This document shows, piece after piece, positions 1 to 6,198 of a stretch of 16,956 nucleotides of DNA; positions within the stretch are counted from its first letter, which is position 1; each line of letters starts with the position of its first letter. Origin of the DNA: UMGS172 sp964634675 (lineage in GTDB: Bacteria > Bacillota > Clostridia > Oscillospirales > Acutalibacteraceae). Under the pieces are notes generated by a model. The model worked only from the letters and a program-made list of their open reading frames with translations, was not told where the DNA came from and did not search any database. The translations under genes and the position numbers were made by a program. The stretch spans positions 1-16,956 of the forward strand of contig CAZWLH010000029.1 in NCBI GenBank assembly GCA_964634675.1. Reading direction: 5' to 3'.

Positions 1-117
1 AAAGTTAACCGAAAAAATTTATATTTTCGGTCAAAACCGCTAAATAATTTAAGATCATGTGTTTTTTTGATAATATTTTTAAGTATGATCAAAAAACGGT
101 ATCATATACAAAAGCTA
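1..117. other. AT-rich non-coding stretch with two inverted repeats
   Basis: No credible gene was seen here. Two dyads are visible: ACCGAAAA (8-15) pairs with TTTTCGGT (24-31), and TTTTTTGAT (63-71) pairs with ATCAAAAAA (88-96). The second lies just past the stop of the minus-strand XRE gene, so it could act as a weak AT-rich terminator for that gene. It has no GC-rich stem, so this is only a guess. Confidence 0.35.
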
Positions 118-345
118 TTATCTTTCAGGATAGGTGTAACCTTTCGGGATTCCAAGCAGATAATCGGCAGATATTTTAAAAAAAGTGCAAATATTAAAAA
201 TGTCTTCAATTGAAGGCTCATATTTTCCACATTCGATATATGAAACCTTTCGTTGTGTCATATGTAACTTTTCACCTAATTGAGTTTGGTTCAAATCGGA
301 GTCTTCTCTTAAATTACGAAATCTTATTCCTAATGTTGAATTCAT
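118..345 (-). CDS. XRE-family HTH transcriptional regulator, 75 aa
   Basis: Small DNA-binding protein of the Cro/C1 (HTH_3) type and probably the repressor of the divergent genes. The helix-turn-helix fills residues 8-63, including QTQLGEKL (helix 2), then QRKVSYIE (recognition helix), and the family-typical ending SADYLLG. There is no sensor or protease domain, so it is a bare HTH protein. The start at 345 is chosen because GAGGTG sits six bases upstream. A longer reading from 396 would run through the promoter and operator and lacks a good ribosome binding site. The gene is divergent from the Cys-rich gene at 442, and its -10 box overlaps the ATAGAAA repeat array, which suggests autoregulation. 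Base composition is AT-rich like the rest of the left module. The family is certain. The regulated function is inferred from arrangement only. Confidence 0.9.
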   Translation of the reverse strand: MNSTLGIRFRNLREDSDLNQTQLGEKLHMTQRKVSYIECGKYEPSIEDIFNICTFFKISADYLLGIPKGYTYPER

Positions 346-363
346 AGGTAACACCTCATTCAC

Positions 364-369
364 ATTATA
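364..369 (-). promoter_or_regulatory. -10 box of the XRE gene
   Basis: The minus strand reads TATAAT here, 18 bases before the start codon at 345, giving a very short leader. No good -35 lies at 16-18 bases; the hexamer at 17 is CAATAG. The promoter is therefore probably weak, as expected for an autoregulated repressor. Confidence 0.5.
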
Positions 370-404
370 GAATAGATAGAAACTTTCTATTGACAAATAG
401 AAAG
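367..404. promoter_or_regulatory. Operator array of ATAGAAA half-sites between divergent promoters
   Basis: Four half-sites are visible: ATAGAAT (367-373), ATAGAAA (376-382), TTTCTAT (384-390, inverted) and ATAGAAA (397-403). Sites two and three form a perfect 15-base palindrome centred on C383. Sites three and four form an 8-bp-arm dyad with a 6-base gap (383-390 and 397-404). The array covers the -10 of the XRE gene and the -35 of the divergent promoter. The likely ligand is the XRE protein encoded beside it. The repeats are seen directly; the binding is inferred. Confidence 0.7.
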
Positions 405-418
405 AAAACGTCTATAAT
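390..418 (+). promoter_or_regulatory. Consensus sigma-A promoter for the Cys-rich gene and lipoprotein
   Basis: TTGACA (390-395), a 17-base spacer and TATAAT (413-418) match the vegetative consensus at all twelve positions. The -35 box lies within the inverted-repeat array, so a bound repressor would block polymerase. A perfect promoter held down by a local repressor is the usual design of a tightly controlled, strongly inducible unit. Confidence 0.85.
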
Positions 419-441
419 TAGAGCGAGAGGGGGTGGTGATT

Positions 442-633
442 GTGCGTAATGCTTATATTTTAAACAAAAAAACCGGAGTTTTGCATTATAAAGGATTGTG
501 CGTCCATACAAAACACATTGATTGCGATTGTGACGGCTATAAATGCTTTCCAAGTGAAAATGCGGCAAGGGCATGTGATGCAATATCAATTAGGTGGTGC
601 AAAACTTGCAGCCAAAAAAGAGAGGCTCTTTAA
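442..633 (+). CDS. Small Cys-rich protein, putative zinc-binding, about 63 aa
   Basis: Not recognised as a named protein. It has seven Cys and three His in a very short chain. The pattern TGVLH-x4-C, then HTKH, CDCDGYKC, a segment ending in the A-rich ENAARAC, and a final WCKTC resembles the loose H/C ... F ... A ... CxxC layout of small Ada-like metal-binding domains, so a structural zinc is likely. There is no signal peptide or membrane segment, so it is probably cytoplasmic. GTG codons at 433, 436 and 442 are all in frame. The purine-rich AGGGGG at 428-433 is well spaced only for 442. It sits directly behind a perfect promoter and 47 bases before the lipoprotein gene, so the two are probably cotranscribed. 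Function is unknown. Confidence 0.65.
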   Translation: MRNAYILNKKTGVLHYKGLCVHTKHIDCDCDGYKCFPSENAARACDAISIRWCKTCSQKREAL

Positions 634-680
634 TAATAATCGTGGACAGAATATTATTTTTTTGAAAGAGGGAAATATAA

Positions 681-1181
681 ATGAAAAAATTAGTTTCTAT
701 AGTCTTATTGTTAGTTATGATTCTTTGTTTTGTAGGTTGTTCTGATAATGCCGAACCTACAAGTACCGCTTCATTATCAAATAATGTGCAGAGTAGCAAT
801 TCGTCTGTGCAAAATCAAACACAAGAAATTAAATTAACAACTGCAAATATTAACGATTACATTATTTTCTCAATCAGATGCAGTGATATAGAAATTGAGA
901 GCGCCGGATACCAAAATTACGATATGGGTGAAGGAAAAATTACCGTAAGCACTTCAGCTAAAAAGAATGTTGAGTTTTCCGATGTTATTATTACTGTCTT
1001 ACTAACACCAAACTCATCATCGAATTGGCAGACCAAATCGATTCAATTGGAAATTCCGTATAACGGAATTTCTGAAAATACACAGGCGATTTATAGTAAA
1101 ATTGCAAGTTATGTTTCTTTATCTCCTACATATTCAGTAAGTGTAACAAATGTCACCGGAACAGTTATAGCTAACAGATAA
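681..1181 (+). CDS. Hypothetical secreted lipoprotein, 166 aa
   Basis: The N-terminus is a classic type II signal: MKK, a hydrophobic stretch to residue 18, then the lipobox FVGC with the lipidated Cys at position 20. A Ser/Asn/Gln-rich linker follows (about 21-48), as in many surface-anchored Gram-positive lipoproteins. The remaining ~115 residues look like a compact beta-rich domain with many alternating Ile/Val/Thr and no transmembrane segment. I do not recognise the domain and see no catalytic motif. GAGGG at 668-672 with eight bases of spacing supports the start. It follows the Cys-rich gene and ends before a strong terminator. It is AT-rich compared with the genes to the right, which suggests recent acquisition. 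Confidence 0.8.
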   Translation: MKKLVSIVLLLVMILCFVGCSDNAEPTSTASLSNNVQSSNSSVQNQTQEIKLTTANINDYIIFSIRCSDIEIESAGYQNYDMGEGKITVSTSAKKNVEFSDVIITVLLTPNSSSNWQTKSIQLEIPYNGISENTQAIYSKIASYVSLSPTYSVSVTNVTGTVIANR

Positions 1182-1223
1182 ATCAAATCTTAGCTGAAAT
1201 ATTAATATAACTATTTCAATATG

Positions 1224-1276
1224 CAAAATGCGTAAGAAGTCAATTAAACAGCTTCTTACGCATTTTGTTTTGTTAC
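1224..1276. terminator. Strong intrinsic terminator, probably bidirectional
   Basis: A perfect 16-bp stem, CAAAATGCGTAAGAAG (1224-1239) with its complement (1252-1267), encloses a 12-base loop and is followed on the plus strand by TTTTGTT. It lies between the stop of the lipoprotein gene (1181) and the stop of the convergent glnN (1308). The A/T-rich base of the stem gives the minus strand an UUUUG run too, so it could end both transcripts. Confidence 0.85.
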
Positions 1277-1307
1277 TATTAAAATAATTCCATAATGATT
1301 GATTCGC

Positions 1308-3392
1308 TTAAACCATAAACAAAAGCTCGCCGTAGGTTGCGACAGGCCAATATTCTTCGGCTGTCAGACCCTCGGCGGAGTCGACGTCGCGGCGCAATTC
1401 CTCCATTGCGGGAAGCACGTTGTCGCGGAAAGTCTTGGCCTGCTCATAGCCCGACAGTGCCAAAGCCGCTTTATCGGCCTTTTCAAGCTCGTCGCAATGC
1501 TTATACATATTTGCGGTATGCTCGGAAAGCTTTTCGATGATGCTTATTTCGGCATCGGCATTAACTGCGGTCGAAATGCTTCTCTTGTCGGCAACTGTTT
1601 CACTGAGCTTGCCGACATATTTGCTGATCGAGGGGATATACTTCTTTCTGACCATATCAATGGCAGTGAGTGCTTCGATATTTACCGCCTTGGAGTAGTT
1701 CTCGAGCATTATCTCATAGCGTGAGCGTATCTCGGATTCGGTATAAACCTTGTGCTTTGCGAATACGTCGATGTTTTTCTGCAAAAGCATCTGAGGAAGT
1801 GCATCAACGGTCGAAACAAGGTTGAGCAGTCCTCTGCGCTCGGCTTCGGCCTTCCATTCATCGGAATAGCCGTTGCCGTTGAAAATTATGCGCATATGAT
1901 CCTTAAAGGTCTTTTTAACAAGGCTGTTGACCGCTTCGGTAAAGTTTTCGGCACCCTCCAAACGGTCGGCATAGGAGCAAAGCGCCTCGGCAACTATTGT
2001 ATTGAGAACGGTGTTGGGATCGGCGACCGATGCGGTCGAGCCCAGCATTCTGAATTCAAACTTATTGCCGGTAAACGCAAAGGGAGAGGTGCGGTTGCGA
2101 TCTGTATTATCCTTCGGGAAGTCGGGGAGCACGTGAACACCGAGCTTCATTTTTCCGGCATCCGAGCCGTGATAATCGGTTCCGTTGACTATCGACTCGA
2201 GAATTGCCTGCAACTCGTCACCCAAGAATATCGAAACGATAGCCGGAGGTGCCTCTGCGGCACCGAGACGGTGGTCGTTGGCGGACGAAGCCACCGATAC
2301 ACGCATCATACCCTGATAATCGTCGACGGCCTTGATGACAGCGGCAAGGAAAAGCAGGAACTGAGCATTCTCGGCAGGGGTCTTACCAGGGTCGAGAAGG
2401 TTTGTGCCCGTGTCGGTCGAAAGCGACCAGTTGTTGTGCTTTCCGCTTCCGTTGACACCCGCAAAGGGCTTTTCGTGAAGCAGGCAGACAAGTCCGTGAC
2501 GTCCTGCGACCTTTTTCATAATTTCCATCGTGAGCTGATTGTGGTCAACGGCGATGTTGGTGGTCGTGTAAATGGGAGCAAGCTCGTGCTGAGCCGGAGC
2601 GGCCTCATTGTGCTTGGTCTTGGCGAGTATGCCCATTTTCCAAAGCTCCTCGTCAAGGTCCTTCATATATGCACATACCCTCGGCTTCAAGGCACCGAAG
2701 TAGTGATCCTCAAGCTCCTGTCCCTTTGGAGCCGGAGCGCCGAAAAGCGTGCGGCCGCAGTAAAGCAGATCGGGTCGCTCATCATAATACTTTTTGTCGA
2801 CCAAAAAATACTCCTGCTCGGGTCCTGCCGTGGTGTTGACCCTCTTGACGGTATCGTTACCGAAAAGGCGGAGTATTCTCACGGCCTGCTTGCTGAGTGC
2901 TTCCATAGAGCGGAGCAGAGGAGTTTTCTTGTCAAGTGCCTCACCGTTATATGAGCAGAAGGCAGTCGGAATGCAAAGCGTACCGTCCTTAACAAAGGCA
3001 CAGGAGGTCGGGTCCCATGCGGTGTAGCCTCGTGCCTCACAGGTATCTCTCAGGCCGCCGGAGGGAAACGACGATGCGTCGGATTCGCCCTTTATAAGCT
3101 CCTTACCCGAGAACTCCATAATAACGTGACCGTCCTCGGTCGGGACAATGAAGCTGTCGTGCTTTTCGGCCGTGATATTGGTCATCGGCTGGAACCAATG
3201 GGTGTAGTGAGTGGCACCCTTTTCAATAGCCCAATCCTTCATCGCATTTGCGACGGTGTTGGCAATGGTAATATCAAGTGCTTTACCGTCGTGTATAGTC
3301 TTTTTCAGTGCTTTATAGGTCTCCTTGGGCAGCTTTTCCTTCATTACGCCCTCGTTAAAGACCTCACTGCCGAAAATCTCAGAAATCTTCAT
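1308..3392 (-). CDS. glnN: Glutamine synthetase type III
   Basis: Makes glutamine from glutamate, ammonia and ATP in the cytoplasm; type III enzymes are large dodecamers common in Bacteroidetes, cyanobacteria and Clostridia. The 694-residue length is normal for the type (about 690-730). Diagnostic segments are GPEQEYFL (about 190-197, metal/glutamate site), KHNEAAPAQHE (about 260-270), HEKPFAGVNGSGKHNNWS (about 306-323) and NRTSPFAFTGNKFEFR (about 433-448). The N-terminal ~150 residues fit the GSIII_N domain, and the C-terminal ~200 residues are helical and type-specific. The start at 3392 has GGAAGGGG six bases upstream; a longer reading from 3419 adds nine residues lying in the leader hairpin region. 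Monocistronic, with its own promoter and a structured leader. All active-site blocks look intact. Confidence 0.96.
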   Translation of the reverse strand: MKISEIFGSEVFNEGVMKEKLPKETYKALKKTIHDGKALDITIANTVANAMKDWAIEKGATHYTHWFQPMTNITAEKHDSFIVPTEDGHVIMEFSGKELIKGESDASSFPSGGLRDTCEARGYTAWDPTSCAFVKDGTLCIPTAFCSYNGEALDKKTPLLRSMEALSKQAVRILRLFGNDTVKRVNTTAGPEQEYFLVDKKYYDERPDLLYCGRTLFGAPAPKGQELEDHYFGALKPRVCAYMKDLDEELWKMGILAKTKHNEAAPAQHELAPIYTTTNIAVDHNQLTMEIMKKVAGRHGLVCLLHEKPFAGVNGSGKHNNWSLSTDTGTNLLDPGKTPAENAQFLLFLAAVIKAVDDYQGMMRVSVASSANDHRLGAAEAPPAIVSIFLGDELQAILESIVNGTDYHGSDAGKMKLGVHVLPDFPKDNTDRNRTSPFAFTGNKFEFRMLGSTASVADPNTVLNTIVAEALCSYADRLEGAENFTEAVNSLVKKTFKDHMRIIFNGNGYSDEWKAEAERRGLLNLVSTVDALPQMLLQKNIDVFAKHKVYTESEIRSRYEIMLENYSKAVNIEALTAIDMVRKKYIPSISKYVGKLSETVADKRSISTAVNADAEISIIEKLSEHTANMYKHCDELEKADKAALALSGYEQAKTFRDNVLPAMEELRRDVDSAEGLTAEEYWPVATYGELLFMV

Positions 3393-3457
3393 TATGTACC
3401 CCTTCCGTAAACCAAACAAACGACAAAAGGGGAATCCCCTTTGCCGTTAAATTTCAC
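3393..3457 (-). promoter_or_regulatory. Structured 5' leader of glnN with hairpin
   Basis: The ~65-base leader can fold a long stem from 3448 to 3419 (13 pairs including one or two G-U, one bulge, 3-base loop AUU), followed by the U-rich UGUUUGGUUU. The 3' arm of this stem (CCCCUUUU, plus positions 3432-3425) is also complementary to the ribosome binding site GGAAGGGG (3406-3399). The leader could therefore switch between a free and a sequestered start. I see no ANTAR-type hexaloop pair. Folding was done by eye. Confidence 0.5.
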
Positions 3458-3463
3458 GTTGCT

Positions 3464-3491
3464 ATTATAGCATCGTAAATTTAAATGTCAA
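3464..3491 (-). promoter_or_regulatory. Sigma-A promoter of glnN
   Basis: The minus strand reads TTGACA (3491-3486), a 16-base spacer and TATAAT (3469-3464). Both hexamers are perfect and the spacer is one base short of optimal. Transcription would start near 3457. The flanking region up to the next gene (3492-3635) is AT-rich and holds nothing further that I can support. Confidence 0.8.
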
Positions 3492-3635
3492 CCGATTTGA
3501 GCCAAAACCTATTAAAATTTACTATCTGTCGATAAATTTTAATTAAATTACGGTTCCGTTTAATAAAGTTATGCGAAAAACGCTTGTATATTCCGAAAAC
3601 GGACAAGTTTGCTAATTTTAATTAAGTTTAAGCCT

Positions 3636-4040
3636 TTAAAGTCGGGCTTTATTTTCAAAAAATGTTTTTTGGAGCTTTTCCGACAAATACAAAAGCGGTA
3701 CCGACAGAAAGCACCAAAGGACGGTGTATAAAAGGCATATTTGTCCCTGCCAGTTTATGGGTATTGCCGAATAGTCCCAAACGTTTGAACCGAGAGTTAA
3801 ATTGAATACAGCACCGAATAAGGCTTCTATAAGCGTTATTCCGAGTCCCGAGGGTATCGCACGGTAAATGAGCTTCAGCTGCTTTAAATGCCTTTCGACC
3901 GTGAATATCAGAACAAAGGAAAATCCGCCGGCAAAGGCCATGGTCGGATGTGTAAAGCCGCGCCACAAAACCTCCAAAAGGCAGTAACCCACGGCGCCTA
4001 TTGCGAAGATGAGAAGATAATACCGTTTTTGTTTCAGCAT
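3636..4040 (-). CDS. Small CmpB-type membrane protein (putative ABC-transporter permease family)
   Basis: A 134-residue integral membrane protein with about four hydrophobic segments (roughly 8-25, 33-48, 60-82 and 98-118) and a basic C-terminus. The motif NVWDYSAIPINWQGQICLL (about 85-103) matches the conserved WDYS...GQIC block of the family Pfam calls ABC_trans_CmpB (from memory), common in Clostridia and often annotated as a putative ABC transporter permease. The biochemical role of that family is unproven, and no ATPase gene is nearby to support transport. The start at 4040 has AAGGA eight bases upstream. It lies between glnN and recJ, divergent from recJ, with no obvious link to either. 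A short stem (AAGCCC/GGCTT) spans its stop codon but lacks a good U run. Confidence 0.8.
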   Translation of the reverse strand: MLKQKRYYLLIFAIGAVGYCLLEVLWRGFTHPTMAFAGGFSFVLIFTVERHLKQLKLIYRAIPSGLGITLIEALFGAVFNLTLGSNVWDYSAIPINWQGQICLLYTVLWCFLSVPLLYLSEKLQKTFFENKARL

Positions 4041-4089
4041 TTGTCTGTTCCTTTTTAAGTGTATTTAGGGTATTATTTGCCGCTAATGC

Positions 4090-4118
4090 TTGAAAAATCC
4101 GTTATAAAGTGTTAATAT
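4090..4118 (+). promoter_or_regulatory. Possible promoter of the recJ operon
   Basis: TTGAAA (4090-4095), 17 bases, then TAATAT (4113-4118), about 50 bases before the recJ start. The -10 matches only four of six, and an alternative TATAAA at 4118 lacks a partner. It is the best candidate in the 130-base gap between divergent genes, but weak. Confidence 0.35.
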
Positions 4119-4170
4119 ATAAATATTGTTTTAAAATAGGGTCATTATTTTTATACGGCAGGTGTAGCAA

Positions 4171-6198
4171 ATGAATTTCAAACGTTGGAGCTTTCCGAAC
4201 GTCGATAAGCTGACGGTATCGGAAATTGCGGAGGATTGCGGACTCGATCCTCTTATAGTGTTTATCGCCTGCGCCAGGGGACTTGACGATCCTTATGAGA
4301 TCGAGCAGTTCTTTTCAAGTGAGTCGGATTTCACCGACCCTTATGAATACAGCGGAATGTCCGAAGCGGTCGACCGCATAAACGTGGCTATTTCCGAAAA
4401 GGAAAAAATTCTTGTTTTCGGCGACTATGACTGTGACGGGGTGACTGCGACCGCACTTTTGACCTCGTATCTCAAAAAAAGAGAGGCCGATGTTGACTTT
4501 TATGTGCCCGACCGTGAAAGCGACGGATACGGAATATCCGAGAAGGCTATTGAGAAGGCCGCCGAAGACGGAGTTACGCTGATAATAACGGTCGACAACG
4601 GAATCAATGCCGTAAAGGAGACCGAGCGTGCGAATGAGCTCGGTGTCGATATAGTAATAACCGATCACCATTTGCTTCAAGGTGAGATCCCGAATGCCGC
4701 CGCAGTTGTCGACCCTCACATCGATGCCGAGTGCGATTGGGTATATTCGGAGCTTTGCGGCGCTGGTGTTGCCTTTAAGCTTGTTTGTGCTCTTGAGGGC
4801 AGAACGTGCGAGGAGGTCATTTACGAGTACGCCGATATCGTGGCGCTCGGTACCATCGCCGATGTCGTGCCGTTGAACGGCGAAAACCGTGCGATAGTCG
4901 GTATCGGACTGAAAATCATAAACAGTCGCAGAAATTGCGGCATAAAAGCACTTATCGAGGTTTCGGGCTCTAAGTTTGTTACCTCGACCTCGGCGGCTTT
5001 CGGTCTTTGTCCGAGAATAAACGCCGCTGGACGTATGGCAAATGCCGAAACCGCTGTGAAGCTTTTGATGAGCACAAGCTATGACGACGCCTTGTATTAC
5101 GCCGGCTGTCTTGACCGACTCAATGCCGAACGGCAGGCAACCGAGCAGGAAATATTCGAAGCCGCCTGCAGGATAATCGAAGAAAACTGTTACGATAGGC
5201 AAAGGGTCATTGTTGTCGACGGCTTCGGCTGGCACATCGGTGTTATCGGAATTGCCGCGTCAAAGCTGTGCGAGCGTTACGGTAAGCCGTGCATAGTCAT
5301 AAGCGCCGCAGGAGAGCGGTCGGTCGGCTCGGGTCGAAGCATCGAGGGCTTTTCTCTGTTCGATGCGCTTAAAGCCTCGGCCGATACCTTGCAGAGATTC
5401 GGCGGACATGAGCTTGCCGCAGGACTTACGGTAAGGGAAGAGAATATCGGAGTATTCAGGAAAAGGATCAACGACTATGCAAAGGGCGTTGAGGTGCCGT
5501 TTTCGACACTTAAGATAGACTGCCGCATAAAGCCGAGGGCGCTGTCGCTTGACGTTGCAAAATCGCTCAAGGCCTTTGAACCCTACGGTGCAGGCAATCC
5601 CGTGCCGATATTTGCGGTTACAGAATCGGTGATCGTCGGTGTGCAGAGCCTTGCCGGCGGAAAGCACTTGAAATTAAAGCTTCGCCGTGACAATTACGAT
5701 TTTTATGCCGTTATGTTCGGAACGGCTCCCGAAAAGCTCCCCTTCGGAGTCGGTGATACGGTCGACATTGCCGTTACGGTAGATGTCAATGTGTATAATA
5801 ACAACGAATCGGTATCGGTTATAGTTAAGGGGATCCGCAAAAGCGGAATCGACCAGGAAAACACCGTAAAGCAGCTTTCGGCACTCGAAAATTACTATTG
5901 CGGTGCCGCAGAGCCTTCTGAGGCCGAGGCGATATGCCCGAGCCGTGACGAGATCGCAGTTGTTTTCAGGCATTTGCGCGCAAATAACAATATTTTATCC
6001 GAACGCATTAAAAACGATCTTTCAAATAAGCTTCCGATCGGAAAGACGGAGATCGCAATCAGGGCACTGTGCCAGCTCGGATTGGTGTCGGAATGTGATT
6101 CGAGACTCGGTCTTTTGCCGATAAACGGCAAGGTCGACATTGAAAGCGCAGAAATTATAAAGAGTCTTAAAAATATCAAAGGGGGCGACCGCTCTTGA
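4171..6198 (+). CDS. recJ: Single-stranded-DNA-specific exonuclease RecJ
   Basis: A 5'-to-3' single-strand DNA exonuclease for recombination repair, mismatch repair and fork processing. DHH motifs are in order: FGDYDCDGVTA (83-93), VDNG (141-144), TDHH (164-167) and the GTIAD segment (227-231). PRINAAGRM (281-289) is typical of RecJ. The DHHA1 part has GSGRS (386-390) and RFGGHELAAG (409-418). An OB-like domain follows from about 440, then a ~100-residue C-terminal part. The 675 aa fall between E. coli RecJ (577) and B. subtilis RecJ (786), so the Gram-positive C-terminal extension is shorter than in Bacillus. The ribosome binding site is modest (AGGTG, seven bases before ATG). It is first in a tight operon, and its stop overlaps the rel start. 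Confidence 0.96.
   Translation: MNFKRWSFPNVDKLTVSEIAEDCGLDPLIVFIACARGLDDPYEIEQFFSSESDFTDPYEYSGMSEAVDRINVAISEKEKILVFGDYDCDGVTATALLTSYLKKREADVDFYVPDRESDGYGISEKAIEKAAEDGVTLIITVDNGINAVKETERANELGVDIVITDHHLLQGEIPNAAAVVDPHIDAECDWVYSELCGAGVAFKLVCALEGRTCEEVIYEYADIVALGTIADVVPLNGENRAIVGIGLKIINSRRNCGIKALIEVSGSKFVTSTSAAFGLCPRINAAGRMANAETAVKLLMSTSYDDALYYAGCLDRLNAERQATEQEIFEAACRIIEENCYDRQRVIVVDGFGWHIGVIGIAASKLCERYGKPCIVISAAGERSVGSGRSIEGFSLFDALKASADTLQRFGGHELAAGLTVREENIGVFRKRINDYAKGVEVPFSTLKIDCRIKPRALSLDVAKSLKAFEPYGAGNPVPIFAVTESVIVGVQSLAGGKHLKLKLRRDNYDFYAVMFGTAPEKLPFGVGDTVDIAVTVDVNVYNNNESVSVIVKGIRKSGIDQENTVKQLSALENYYCGAAEPSEAEAICPSRDEIAVVFRHLRANNNILSERIKNDLSNKLPIGKTEIAIRALCQLGLVSECDSRLGLLPINGKVDIESAEIIKSLKNIKGGDRS

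Noticed and set aside
346..396. N-terminal extension of the XRE protein to 92 aa
   Set aside because: It would be translated from the operator and its own -10 region; ATG 345 has the good ribosome binding site.
118..1181. Toxin-antitoxin or phage-lysogeny module
   Set aside because: There is a repressor-type XRE gene but no toxin-like fold, integrase, excisionase or att repeat in the window, so the label cannot be supported.
1752..2954. 400-codon open frame antisense to glnN
   Set aside because: It lies wholly opposite a clear glutamine synthetase gene; its product has no recognisable domain and it has no ribosome binding site. Long antisense frames are a by-product of the codon use here.
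3614..3650. Terminator at the end of the CmpB-like gene
   Set aside because: The stem is only 5-6 bp, overlaps the stop codon and lacks a U run.
4315..5235. 306-codon antisense frame inside recJ
   Set aside because: It is a shadow of recJ; the protein looks random and no family motif is visible.
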